A stretch of DNA of 35,257 nucleotides from Bacteroidota bacterium (lineage in GTDB: Bacteria > Bacteroidota > Bacteroidia > Chitinophagales > Chitinophagaceae), in assembly GCA_018267875.1 (NCBI GenBank), contig JAFDXP010000029.1:1-35257 (forward strand), in the 5' to 3' direction. This document shows, piece after piece, positions 8,814-16,705 of the stretch. Every line of letters starts with the position of its first letter. Position 1 is the first letter of the stretch. The notes beneath the pieces were generated by a model. That model did not search any database, had not been told where the DNA came from, and saw only the letters and a program-made list of their open reading frames with translations. The position numbers and the translations under genes were made by a program.

Positions 8814-8842
8814 AAAAAAATCCCCCACAAATTATGTGAGGG
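8814..8842 (-). terminator. Intrinsic terminator of the T9SS-substrate gene
   Basis: On the minus strand an 8-bp stem (8835-8842 with 8822-8829, including one G-U pair) and a 5-base loop are followed by a run of seven T (8814-8820). This is a good Rho-independent terminator about 30 bases after the stop at 8872. Confidence 0.8.
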
Positions 8843-8871
8843 ATAAGCTTATGTAAAAAGCTAAATTTTGC

Positions 8872-9564
8872 TTAGTAATGTGTGAATTTACGAGTTGCTA
8901 CTATCTGACCTTGTGCATTAAGTAAACGAACAAAATAAATGCCGGAAGGAACATCGTTAATGTCAAGCTTTGCACTGTTTCCAGAAACTTTGAAAACTTT
9001 TACAGGCTTACCAATCAGGTTATATACCATTACATTTTTCACATTCAATCCACCATCAAAAACAATATTCACATTGTCATTTGCAGGGTTTGGGTAGAGC
9101 GTTACATCATCTTCAACTTTTGAAATGGTAGTTACACCGGTAGGCCATTTGTTGATGATGAATACAACGTTTTTGTTAGTGCTGACACCATCACGAATGT
9201 TTACAGACACAAAGAAGGAACCATTTGTAACACCCGGATTGATTGCCAATTTCAGGTCAATTGGTTTGTTGTTTTTTGCCGTATCAATTTGTGTTGTGCT
9301 ACCATTAAAAATATTACTGCCATAGCACAATTGGTTGTCGCAAATGCCTAAATCAAAATTCATCCAATCAGCAGGAAGGTTGTGATTGGTAACAGACCAA
9401 CGAACAACAACCGGAGTTGTGGAAGTAGTTGAGATAGGATTGTGAATATTTAATGCACTACCATAATAAGTAGCTCCAACCGTATCATGTTGTACGGTAA
9501 TTTGGGCATTTATTCCAGATGTAAGCGCCAGCAAAAAAGCAAGGGCTAGTATAACTCTCTTCAT
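8872..9564 (-). CDS. T9SS type A sorting domain protein, secreted
   Basis: 230 residues. A signal peptide (MKRVILALAFLLALTSGINAQ) is followed by a beta-rich domain (about 22-150; immunoglobulin-like pattern, TTPVVVRWSVTNHNLPADW, two Cys in CDNQLCYG). The last about 75 residues are a canonical type A T9SS C-terminal domain: LYPNPANDNVNI, VMVYNLIGKPVKVF, then LDINDVPSGIYFVRLLNAQGQ and a terminal KFTHY. Such domains direct export through the PorV shuttle and cell-surface anchoring. The N-terminal domain has no enzyme motif that I recognise; its role is unknown. It is a single-gene unit with its own promoter and terminator. Confidence 0.85.
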   Translation of the reverse strand: MKRVILALAFLLALTSGINAQITVQHDTVGATYYGSALNIHNPISTTSTTPVVVRWSVTNHNLPADWMNFDLGICDNQLCYGSNIFNGSTTQIDTAKNNKPIDLKLAINPGVTNGSFFVSVNIRDGVSTNKNVVFIINKWPTGVTTISKVEDDVTLYPNPANDNVNIVFDGGLNVKNVMVYNLIGKPVKVFKVSGNSAKLDINDVPSGIYFVRLLNAQGQIVATRKFTHY

Positions 9565-9585
9565 GTTATCATGATTTACTTGCTG

Positions 9586-9616
9586 CTAAGTTACGAACTT
9601 TTTGCATTGTATCAAA
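9586..9616 (-). promoter_or_regulatory. Promoter of the T9SS-substrate gene
   Basis: On the minus strand TTTG (9613-9616) precedes TAACTTAG (9586-9593; one base off TAnnTTTG) with a 19-base spacer. The start codon is 21 bases downstream. Confidence 0.5.
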
Positions 9617-9725
9617 AAAACTTTCTTAAAACTGTAGCCATTTTCATTTTTTGGATGCAACGACTTGAATTTTCGTAACATTGCTGTTATACAATTTAAA
9701 AGATAACAAGAGAGCCGATTGTCAA

Positions 9726-11420
9726 ATGAAAAAAGGGTCATTATCAAAGCTGAGTAGAAGAGGGAAGATTTTTTTTGCAGGAATTGGAATAGTGGTCTTA
9801 TTTACTTTTTTTATTCAAGCAAAATCGGCAGATTCTTACTTTGAGATCAGCAAAAACTTAGACATTTTTGCTACCCTTTTCAAACAATTGAACGCTTATT
9901 ATGTAGATCCGATAGAACCGGGAAAGTTAGTGAAAACGGGTATTGATGCAATGTTAGACGACCTTGACCCCTATACCAACTATATTACTGAATCAGACAT
10001 TGAAGAGTTTGAATTTCAAACAACCGGACGATATGGCGGCATTGGTGCAACTATGCGCAAAAGGGAGGACAATATTTTTATAGGCGATATTTACGAAAAT
10101 GGCCCTGCGCAAAAATCAGGATTGCATCCGGGCGACCAAATTTTGGAAATAGACAATCAGCCCCTTATCGGAAAATCTATTGAAGATATAAGTGTGTTAT
10201 TGAAGGGATCTCCAGGCACTTCGGTTTCTTTAAAAATTAAAGATGCTTACACAAGAGCAGAATCAAAAAAACAATTAACTCGTGGCGAAATAAATGTATC
10301 ACCGGTGCCTTATGCCGGACTTATCGGGTCAGGTAAAGATATTGCCTTTGTAAAACTCACTCAATTTACACAAGGCTGTACCCGTCAAGTTCGAGCAGCT
10401 TTGGACAGTTTGAAAAACGGGCAGCGTAATTTAAAGGGCATTATTCTTGATCTTCGTGGTAATCCTGGTGGTTTACTTGATGAAGCGGTAGGCATGTGCA
10501 ACCTTTTTGTAGAGAAAGGACAACTTGTTGTAAGTACTAAAGGTAAAGTTGCCGAAAAAAATCGAGCGTATAAAACACTAGGTACCGCATGGGATGCTAA
10601 AATACCACTTGCAGTGCTGATTAGTCACGGTTCTGCTTCAGCATCAGAAATTGTTGCTGGAACTATGCAAGATTTGGACAGAGGTATAATTGTTGGCGAA
10701 CGATCTTTTGGCAAAGGACTTGTTCAAGAAACCGTTCCTTTAGGCTTTAATGCGCGGCTGAAATTGACTATTGCTCGCTATTATACACCCAGTGGGCGCT
10801 GCATTCAAGCAATAGATTACACACACAGAAATGCAGAAGGGAAAGCAGGGAAAATGGCTGACTCACTGAAACATACATTCACTACGCTGAATGGCAGAAA
10901 GGTGATGAGTGGAGGCGGCGTTGAAGCGGATGTGAAATTAGAAGACAATACGCCCAGCAAATTATCCATAGTATTGTTTACTAAAAATTATTTGTTCGAC
11001 TTTGCTACACAATACGCCAAAACACATGCTACCATTGCACCGGCAGGTAGTTTTTCATTATCCGATGCTGATTATGCAGTATTTGGAAAATGGTTGGAAG
11101 GAAAGGATTTTGCTTATCAAACAGAAACAGAAATTGCTTTAGATTCTTTGAAAAGTATTGCTACACGCGAAAAAACATTTGATGCTATAAAAGCAGAATA
11201 TGGATTGTTACAAACAAAGGTGGCACACGATAAAAAACAAGATTTAATTAAAAACAAAGAGGACATAAAGCGATTGTTAGAAAACGAAATTGTATCGCGC
11301 TACTACTTTTTTAAAGGTAGAATTGAACAAGGGTTAAAAGAGGATAAAGATGCAGCTAAAGCAGCCGCACTTCTGGTTCAGCCGGAGCAATATAAGCAGC
11401 TATTGCAAGCTAAGAAATAG
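9726..11420 (+). CDS. S41 family C-terminal processing peptidase
   Basis: 564 residues from ATG 9726 (MKKGSLSKLSRRGKIFFAG). An N-terminal membrane segment (about 14-30) anchors a periplasmic protease. A PDZ domain follows at about 95-185 (ENGPAQKSGLHPGDQILEID), then the S41 core with the strand ILDLRGNPGGLLDEAV. The catalytic Ser/Lys dyad is visible as Ser305 in GSASASE and Lys330 in GERSFGKGLVQ; the 25-residue spacing is that known for CtpA enzymes. A helical C-terminal part (about 430-564) is rich in Lys and Glu. Such proteases trim or degrade envelope proteins. The frame is open from 9681, but ATG 9726 gives the proper membrane anchor. A weak promoter (TTTG 9650-9653, 22-base spacer, TAACATTG 9676-9683) lies upstream. 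Confidence 0.93.
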   Translation: MKKGSLSKLSRRGKIFFAGIGIVVLFTFFIQAKSADSYFEISKNLDIFATLFKQLNAYYVDPIEPGKLVKTGIDAMLDDLDPYTNYITESDIEEFEFQTTGRYGGIGATMRKREDNIFIGDIYENGPAQKSGLHPGDQILEIDNQPLIGKSIEDISVLLKGSPGTSVSLKIKDAYTRAESKKQLTRGEINVSPVPYAGLIGSGKDIAFVKLTQFTQGCTRQVRAALDSLKNGQRNLKGIILDLRGNPGGLLDEAVGMCNLFVEKGQLVVSTKGKVAEKNRAYKTLGTAWDAKIPLAVLISHGSASASEIVAGTMQDLDRGIIVGERSFGKGLVQETVPLGFNARLKLTIARYYTPSGRCIQAIDYTHRNAEGKAGKMADSLKHTFTTLNGRKVMSGGGVEADVKLEDNTPSKLSIVLFTKNYLFDFATQYAKTHATIAPAGSFSLSDADYAVFGKWLEGKDFAYQTETEIALDSLKSIATREKTFDAIKAEYGLLQTKVAHDKKQDLIKNKEDIKRLLENEIVSRYYFFKGRIEQGLKEDKDAAKAAALLVQPEQYKQLLQAKK

Positions 11421-11439
11421 TTGAGTTGTTAGACCACTT

Positions 11440-11859
11440 TTAGTCCGGAATCTCTTCTTGAGAACGCATTTCATGAATGAAGGCATAATCAAAACTAAGT
11501 TTTTTTACCGTTGCTGATTGACGATTGATGATTCGCCAAAACGGAGCTACTTCATCTTTGTTTTTTCCTTGCCACAATTCTTCAAAAGCTTTTTCGGCTA
11601 CAATGCGTAAAAAAATACCGGAAGTTAACGGGCAAGTATATTCTGCATGAAAGCTTGCAGCTAAATCTTTACGCATTTGTTGCACATTGGCAGTGTGCCC
11701 AAATGGAATGTTTTTAATGTAGTTCTCAATAAGAAGTGGCGTTGGTACTAACATCATACAACCTTCTGGCATATCGGCAAATTTTTTAGTTGTTTTTTCT
11801 ACAAACCAAGTTGCATTAGGGTTCATTTTTTCAGCCCAAGTCTTTTTTTTATGTGCCAT
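11440..11859 (-). CDS. Conserved small protein, MGMT-family-like
   Basis: 139 residues. The middle (MLVPTPLLIENYIKNIPFGH, then CPLTSGIFLRIVAEKAFEEL and APFWRIIN) resembles a conserved bacterial group often annotated as MGMT-family (alkyltransferase C-domain-like, winged-helix fold). In that fold the loop after TP..IE..I..IP.G would read DNA. The usual PCHR active-site motif of O6-alkylguanine transferases is absent; Cys in the CPLT motif is the only conserved Cys candidate. So this is either an alkyltransferase-like binder or something unrelated to repair. Its start codon lies 2 bases after the stop of ubiE on the same strand, so it is co-transcribed. Assignment is from memory of sequence patterns and is moderate only. 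Confidence 0.55.
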   Translation of the reverse strand: MAHKKKTWAEKMNPNATWFVEKTTKKFADMPEGCMMLVPTPLLIENYIKNIPFGHTANVQQMRKDLAASFHAEYTCPLTSGIFLRIVAEKAFEELWQGKNKDEVAPFWRIINRQSATVKKLSFDYAFIHEMRSQEEIPD

Positions 11860-11861
11860 GA

Positions 11862-12620
11862 TTATAGGGGTTTTGTGGCAGTATAAAGGGTAGTGATACC
11901 AAACGTTAAAGGGTGAGCCTTTGGTGCAGAAAAACCACTTTTTTCAAGCAAGGCACAAAAGGTATTGCCTTCGGGGAAAGCCATTACAGATTGGGGTAAA
12001 TAGGTGTAAGCACTACTATGTTTTGAAACAATTTTTCCAACAGTAGGCAAAATGAATCGAAAATAGAATTGATACAGTTGTTTAATCGGAAATTTTTTAG
12101 GTTTTGAAAATTCCAGAATAATCACTTTTCCACCAGGTCGAATCACCCTACACATATCGCGCAATCCAGCTTCAAGGTTTTCAAAATTACGAACGCCATA
12201 CGCACAAGTTGCAGCATCAAAACTATTGGATTCAAAAGGAAGGGATTCACTGTCGCCTTTCTGTAACGAAATAATTCGATCTAATTTTAGTTTAGCTATT
12301 TTCTCTCTGCCCACAGCCAGCATTTGTTCAGCAATGTCCACTCCCACAATGCTTTTGGGGTTTGCCTTCACAGCAGCAATAGCAAGATCGCCGGTTCCGG
12401 TAGCTACATCCAGCACACGCTCGGGATGAATAGCAGATAGTTCTCGAATGGCTTTTTTTCGCCAGCCTTTGTCAATTCCGAGCGATAAAAAATGGTTTAG
12501 AAAATCATATTTACCTGCAATGTTGTTGAACATTTCCGCAACCTGATCCTTCTTAGTTAATTTTGACGAAGCATCAGGTAGTACGTGCGCCGCAGGATTG
12601 TTGGCATCGTTTGCTTGCAT
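11862..12620 (-). CDS. ubiE: Demethylmenaquinone methyltransferase
   Basis: 252 residues. It is a class I SAM-dependent methyltransferase that methylates demethylmenaquinone in the last step of menaquinone synthesis (called MenG or UbiE). Visible motifs are FNNIAGKYDFLNHFLSLGID at the N-terminus, the SAM-binding VLDVATGTGDLAI, GVDIAEQML, AYGVRNFENLEAGLRDMCRVIRPGGK, and a C-terminal FGITTLYTATKP. As Bacteroidota normally respire with menaquinone, the menaquinone role is most likely. The start ATG is 12618-12620, only 5 bases from a perfect -7 element. It is divergent from engB (the two ATGs are 25 bases apart) and is followed by the MGMT-like gene in the same operon. Confidence 0.93.
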   Translation of the reverse strand: MQANDANNPAAHVLPDASSKLTKKDQVAEMFNNIAGKYDFLNHFLSLGIDKGWRKKAIRELSAIHPERVLDVATGTGDLAIAAVKANPKSIVGVDIAEQMLAVGREKIAKLKLDRIISLQKGDSESLPFESNSFDAATCAYGVRNFENLEAGLRDMCRVIRPGGKVIILEFSKPKKFPIKQLYQFYFRFILPTVGKIVSKHSSAYTYLPQSVMAFPEGNTFCALLEKSGFSAPKAHPLTFGITTLYTATKPL

Positions 12621-12625
12621 GAATG

Positions 12626-12633
12626 CAAAAGTA
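12626..12633 (-). promoter_or_regulatory. -7 promoter element of ubiE
   Basis: TACTTTTG on the minus strand, a perfect TAnnTTTG, lies between the divergent ubiE and engB start codons and ends 5 bases before the ubiE ATG. The transcript should start at or next to the ATG. The engB promoter must then lie within the ubiE reading frame; I cannot see a convincing one. Confidence 0.55.
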
Positions 12634-12645
12634 CATCGGAACGAT

Positions 12646-13263
12646 ATGGAAATTAACAGTGCAATTTATTTAGTGTCCAGCCCCAAAATGGAGGGTTGCC
12701 CCAAACCGGATAAACCAGAGTATGCTTTTATTGGTCGTTCGAATGTGGGTAAGTCTTCCTTAATCAATATGCTTACCCGCAATGCAAAGCTGGCAAAGAC
12801 TTCTGCCAGCCCGGGCAAAACACAATTAATCAATCATTTTTTGATTAATGATGAATTTTATATTGTAGATCTTCCGGGATATGGCTATGCAAAAGTGTCG
12901 CAAACGCAGCGTGCTCAATGGGAAAAAATGATTGAACATTATTTGCGAGAGAGAGAGAATTTGATGACTGTTTTTGTGCTAATTGATAGCCGCCACTCAC
13001 CCCAAATGCTTGATTTGCAGTTTTTGCGCAATCTGGGAGAATGGGGTGTACCCTTCAATGTCATTTTTACTAAAACTGATAAAAGCACACAAAGAGATGC
13101 GGCAAAGAATGCACGAGTCTTTATAGAAGAAATGAAAAAGGAATGGGAATTTATTCCAAGATCGTTTATGAGCAGCGCCGTAAAATTTACCGGTAGAAAA
13201 GAAGTACTAACATTTATTGAAGAACTGAACCAAGAATTTTTTGAAGAGCAAAAAGAAGTTTAG
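12646..13263 (+). CDS. engB: Ribosome biogenesis GTPase YihA/YsxC/EngB
   Basis: 205 residues from ATG 12646 (MEINSAIYLVSS), the standard start of Bacteroidota homologues; the open frame reaches further back to 12598. GTPase motifs are G1 GRSNVGKSS (about 30-38), G3 DLPGYG, G4 FTKTDK and the G5-like SSAVKFTG. It is a TRAFAC-class GTPase needed for maturation of the large ribosomal subunit. The stop codon overlaps that of the convergent GH3 gene. All motifs are intact and the length is normal. Confidence 0.95.
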   Translation: MEINSAIYLVSSPKMEGCPKPDKPEYAFIGRSNVGKSSLINMLTRNAKLAKTSASPGKTQLINHFLINDEFYIVDLPGYGYAKVSQTQRAQWEKMIEHYLRERENLMTVFVLIDSRHSPQMLDLQFLRNLGEWGVPFNVIFTKTDKSTQRDAAKNARVFIEEMKKEWEFIPRSFMSSAVKFTGRKEVLTFIEELNQEFFEEQKEV

Positions 13264-14774
13264 CGTTTAGTATAAGGGAGCATTTCTTCTAAAAAATTTC
13301 GGTCGTTACTTAATCGGGGTACTTTGTGTTGCCCTCCCAATTTTCCTTTGTCTTTCAACCAGTTTTTAAAACCATCTTTAGGCATTATATGCACTATTGG
13401 GCGACGGAGGGCAATGTCTTTATGGCGTTTTGCTTCATAATCGGTATTGATGTGCTGCAAGGCTAAATCTAAAGCCGAAACAAAAGCCTCAAAATTGTTT
13501 GGCTGGGTTTCAAATTCTATGATCCACTCATGAGCTCCGTTTGATTCGTTGGTCATATAGACGGGTGCAGCAGAATAGTCGTTCACTCGTGCTCCGGTTT
13601 GATGGCAAGCTTCGGCAATGGCATAGTCTGCATTGTCCACAATTACTTCTTCACCAAAAGCATTAATAAAATGCTTGAGTCGCCCTGAAACTTTTATTCG
13701 GTAAGGGTTTAGTGAAGTAAACTGAATAGTATCGCCCACTGTATATCGCCATAGCCCACAGTTGGTGCTAATGATTAGTGCGTAGTTTTTACCTAATTCA
13801 ACTTCTTTTAGAGAAAGAGTTTTTCCATCTTCTTTTCCTACTTCCTCCATAGGCATAAACTCATAGTAGATTCCGTGATTGAGTAAAAGAAGCAAGCCTT
13901 CATTCGTCAAGTCATCTTGTACGGCAAAAAATCCTTCTGAAGCATTGTAAGTTTCTTGATAGTTGATGGGGTGTTTGGGAAACAGGCTTTGAAACTGTGA
14001 ACGATAAGGTTTAAAACTTACTCCGCCATGTATGTACAATTCTAAATCAGGCCAAATGTCATGTAAGTTGTTTGTACCGGCAATTTCAAAAAGTCGTTTA
14101 ATCAATACCATAGTCCATGTAGGCACACCTGCAATGTGTGTAACATTGTCGTGAAGGGTTGTTTGTGCCATCAATTCTATTTTCTGCTCCCATTCGTCCA
14201 TCAATGCAATAGACAAATCAGGTGTACGAACCCATTGACCTACTAAGGGCATATTTTGAAGCATGACGGCAGATAAATCGCCATAAAAGGATTCTGTGTT
14301 CAGTTGGTTTACTTGATGACTGCCACCTATTACCAAACATTTTCCACCCAAAATATCTGATTGTGGAAACTGCTTCAAATACAAAGCCAGTGTATCTTTT
14401 CCAGCTTTGAAATGGTTGTCGTCAAGAGATTCTTTACTGATTGGAATGAACTTGCTTTTATCACTGGTGGTGCCGCTTGATTTGGCAAACCAACTGATTT
14501 GTGAAGGCCATAAAATATTTTGTTCACCCTCCATGATTCGATGGATATAGGGTTTTAACACATCATAGTCAGTAATAGGAACATGGGTTTTAAAATCTGT
14601 TACCGTGTTTAGACGATAAAAATTATATCGTTTTCCGTATTCTGTATGTTGTGCAGAACTGATCAAGTCATTAAAAACTTGCTGTTGGGTATCTATAGGA
14701 TTGAGCACAAAATTATCAATTGCGCTTTGGCGCAGTTTGATAAATCCTTTCAATGCCGGGCTAATGATGCTCAT
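13260..14774 (-). CDS. GH3 auxin-responsive promoter family protein
   Basis: 504 residues from ATG 14774 (MSIISPALKGFIKLRQSAI); the frame also allows a TTG four codons earlier. It is a bacterial member of the GH3 family, acyl-adenylate-forming enzymes which in plants conjugate amino acids to hormones such as auxin. ATP-binding motifs are SSGTTSDKSKFIPI (P-loop-like), YNASEGFFAVQ and LWRYTVGDTIQF, all intact. Bacteroidota commonly carry one or two GH3 genes; their native substrate is not known. It lies 78 bases downstream of lptB on the same strand. Its stop codon (TAA) shares bases with that of the convergent engB gene. Confidence 0.9.
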   Translation of the reverse strand: MSIISPALKGFIKLRQSAIDNFVLNPIDTQQQVFNDLISSAQHTEYGKRYNFYRLNTVTDFKTHVPITDYDVLKPYIHRIMEGEQNILWPSQISWFAKSSGTTSDKSKFIPISKESLDDNHFKAGKDTLALYLKQFPQSDILGGKCLVIGGSHQVNQLNTESFYGDLSAVMLQNMPLVGQWVRTPDLSIALMDEWEQKIELMAQTTLHDNVTHIAGVPTWTMVLIKRLFEIAGTNNLHDIWPDLELYIHGGVSFKPYRSQFQSLFPKHPINYQETYNASEGFFAVQDDLTNEGLLLLLNHGIYYEFMPMEEVGKEDGKTLSLKEVELGKNYALIISTNCGLWRYTVGDTIQFTSLNPYRIKVSGRLKHFINAFGEEVIVDNADYAIAEACHQTGARVNDYSAAPVYMTNESNGAHEWIIEFETQPNNFEAFVSALDLALQHINTDYEAKRHKDIALRRPIVHIMPKDGFKNWLKDKGKLGGQHKVPRLSNDRNFLEEMLPYTKR

Positions 14775-14852
14775 TTCTGGTGGCAAGTTAAAACGTTAGT
14801 GGTATAGATGCTACTATTGGTTGACTGAATAGCCGCAAATGTGTATAAAAAA

Positions 14853-15605
14853 TTAACGTAGGGCTGTTGCGCTATAATCTTTTCTTTTTAGCTCAAAATG
14901 TTGCCCCAGATACACTTTTCGTACCTGTTCATCTGCTGCTAATTCTTCGGCTGTTCCGGCTTTTAAAATTTTTCCCTCAAAAAGAAGATAGGCACGATCT
15001 GTGATTGAAAGGGTTTCCTGTACATTATGATCGGTAATCAATATGCCAATATTTTTATATTTTAAGCGGGCTACAATGGTTTGAATATCCTCTACGGCAA
15101 TAGGATCAATACCGGCAAAAGGCTCATCTAATAATATAAATTTAGGATCAACGGCTAAGGCACGTGCTATTTCTGTTCGCCGCCGCTCACCGCCGCTCAG
15201 CACATCTCCAGGGCTTTTTCGCACATGGGTTAGTCGAAATTCTTCCAAAAGGCTTTCTAATTTTTCTTTTTGAGCAGTTTTAGAAAGTTTGGTCATTTCC
15301 AATACAGCTGAAATATTGTCTTCAACCGAGAGTTTTCTAAATACTGATGCTTCCTGAGGTAAATAGCCAATACCCATTTGGGCACGCTTGTACATGGGTA
15401 GCTTGGTAATGTCTTCATCATCCAAATATACCGTGCCTTCATCCGGTTTTACTAAGCCGACAACCATATAAAAAGAAGTGGTTTTTCCTGCTCCGTTTGG
15501 TCCTAATAAACCAACAATTTCGCCTTGATTCACTTCAAAAGATACATGGTTGACAACCGTCCGGCTTCGATATTTTTTTATCAGTCCCTGCGTGTGTATT
15601 CTCAC
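14853..15605 (-). CDS. lptB: LPS export ABC transporter ATP-binding protein
   Basis: 250 residues. Walker [10 protein letters not shown] (35-43), signature [15 protein letters not shown], Walker [13 protein letters not shown] and H-loop [10 protein letters not shown] are all present. The [13 protein letters not shown] stretch is characteristic of LptB, the cytoplasmic ATPase that drives LPS extraction from the inner membrane with LptF/LptG. The start codon is GTG (15603-15605): no ATG lies near the conserved N-terminus [24 protein letters not shown] perfect -7 element lies 28 bases upstream. The other lpt genes are not in this window. It is divergent from metF. Confidence 0.93.
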   Translation of the reverse strand: MRIHTQGLIKKYRSRTVVNHVSFEVNQGEIVGLLGPNGAGKTTSFYMVVGLVKPDEGTVYLDDEDITKLPMYKRAQMGIGYLPQEASVFRKLSVEDNISAVLEMTKLSKTAQKEKLESLLEEFRLTHVRKSPGDVLSGGERRRTEIARALAVDPKFILLDEPFAGIDPIAVEDIQTIVARLKYKNIGILITDHNVQETLSITDRAYLLFEGKILKAGTAEELAADEQVRKVYLGQHFELKRKDYSATALR

Positions 15606-15633
15606 TGTTTCAAAAAATGTGTTAAAGACCGAT

Positions 15634-15641
15634 CAAAAGTA
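15634..15641 (-). promoter_or_regulatory. -7 promoter element of lptB
   Basis: TACTTTTG on the minus strand, a perfect TAnnTTTG, 28 bases before the GTG start of lptB. It supports the non-ATG start because no other upstream start exists downstream of this promoter. Confidence 0.5.
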
Positions 15642-15702
15642 GCAAAAAGGGCATTGGTGGAAAGACATTTAAATCTGAGTAGTGAAATAGCTTTATCTAA
15701 TT

Positions 15703-15710
15703 TATTTTTG
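15703..15710 (+). promoter_or_regulatory. -7 promoter element of metF
   Basis: TATTTTTG matches TAnnTTTG and ends 13 bases before the metF ATG, predicting a leader of under 10 bases. Confidence 0.45.
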
Positions 15711-15723
15711 TGGTTTACTGATT

Positions 15724-16677
15724 ATGAAAGTTACACAACATATTGTCGAGGCAAATGATACACTTGTTTCCTTTGAAATATTACCCCCTACCAAAGGAAA
15801 GAGTATTGATTCTATTTACAGTCATTTAGATCAATTGATGGAATTTAAGCCGGCATTCATCAATGTTACCTATCATCGTGCTGAGCAAGTTTTTAAAAAG
15901 CGTGCTGACGGCAGTTTTGAGCGAATAGAGATCAGAAAACGTCCTGGAACGGTGGGTATTTGTGCAGCTCTGATGAACAAGTATAAAGTAGAAGCTATTC
16001 CTCATTTAATCTGTGGTGGATTTAGTAAAGAAGAAACAGAGAATGCCTTAATAGACCTACATTTTCTGGGAATAAAAAATGTATTAGCATTAAGAGGGGA
16101 CGCGGCTGCAAACGAAAAATTTTTTACGCCACACCCTTACGGACATCGTAATGCAGAAGATTTAGTGAAGCAAATCATAGAGTTGAATACAGGGAAATAT
16201 CTTGAGGATGAAATTATGGATGGAGTAAAAACTGATTTTTGTATTGGTGTTGCCGGCTATCCTGAAAAGCATTTTGAGTCGCCCAATGTGGATACGGATA
16301 TTTATTATCTCAAGCGGAAATTAGATTTGGGTGCCGATTATGTAACTACTCAAATGTTTTTCAATAACCAACATTATTTTAATTTTTTGGATCGTTGCAA
16401 GTCGCATGATGTGCATGTACCCATTGTTCCGGGTTTAAAACCAATTACGAACAAGCGACAGTTGACCATGATTCCCTCTATTTTCAATGTGGAAATTCCG
16501 GTTGACTTATACAACGAAATTCAAAAGACTAAGACTGAAAACGATTGTGAAAAAGTGGGAGAAGAATGGTTATTGATGCAATGTCGAGATTTGTTGAAAC
16601 GAAAAGTTCCAGTACTGCATTTTTATACTCTCGGTAAGCCTCAAGTTGTTTATAACGTCCTTAAAAAGCTTTTTTAA
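15724..16677 (+). CDS. metF: Methylenetetrahydrofolate reductase
   Basis: 317 residues, a flavoprotein that reduces 5,10-methylene-THF to 5-methyl-THF for methionine synthesis. The TIM-barrel motifs are visible: VSFEILPPTKGKS with the catalytic Glu18, INVTYH, ALRGDAA with Asp126 (the FAD/folate-contacting Asp), GVAGYPEKH, and TTQMFFNNQHYFNF with the folate-binding Phe. PIVPGLKPI follows. There is no C-terminal regulatory domain, as in other bacterial MetF. It is divergent from lptB by 118 bases and convergent with the beta-lactamase gene (13 bases between stops). Confidence 0.95.
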   Translation: MKVTQHIVEANDTLVSFEILPPTKGKSIDSIYSHLDQLMEFKPAFINVTYHRAEQVFKKRADGSFERIEIRKRPGTVGICAALMNKYKVEAIPHLICGGFSKEETENALIDLHFLGIKNVLALRGDAAANEKFFTPHPYGHRNAEDLVKQIIELNTGKYLEDEIMDGVKTDFCIGVAGYPEKHFESPNVDTDIYYLKRKLDLGADYVTTQMFFNNQHYFNFLDRCKSHDVHVPIVPGLKPITNKRQLTMIPSIFNVEIPVDLYNEIQKTKTENDCEKVGEEWLLMQCRDLLKRKVPVLHFYTLGKPQVVYNVLKKLF

Positions 16678-16705
16678 AGGAAGATTCTACTTAATTGGTA
16701 GAATT
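16659..16705. terminator. Possible bidirectional terminator between metF and the beta-lactamase gene
   Basis: Two adjacent inverted repeats: CCTTAAAAAG/CTTTTTTAAAGG (16659-16680, one base bulged) across the metF stop, and ATTCTAC/GTAGAAT (16684-16704, 7-base loop) across the beta-lactamase stop. T-runs are short, so strength is uncertain. Confidence 0.35.

Larger units (their letters stand above)
8571..8871. other. Intergenic region between convergent genes
   Basis: This 301-base stretch between the MFS gene and the T9SS-substrate gene holds one hairpin near each gene end (described separately). Between 8617 and 8813 I see no convincing gene, RNA structure or promoter. Confidence 0.6.

Noticed and set aside
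12598-12645. Upstream extension of engB overlapping ubiE
   Set aside because: Family N-termini begin MEI.SA..., matching ATG 12646; the extension is the antisense of the ubiE start.
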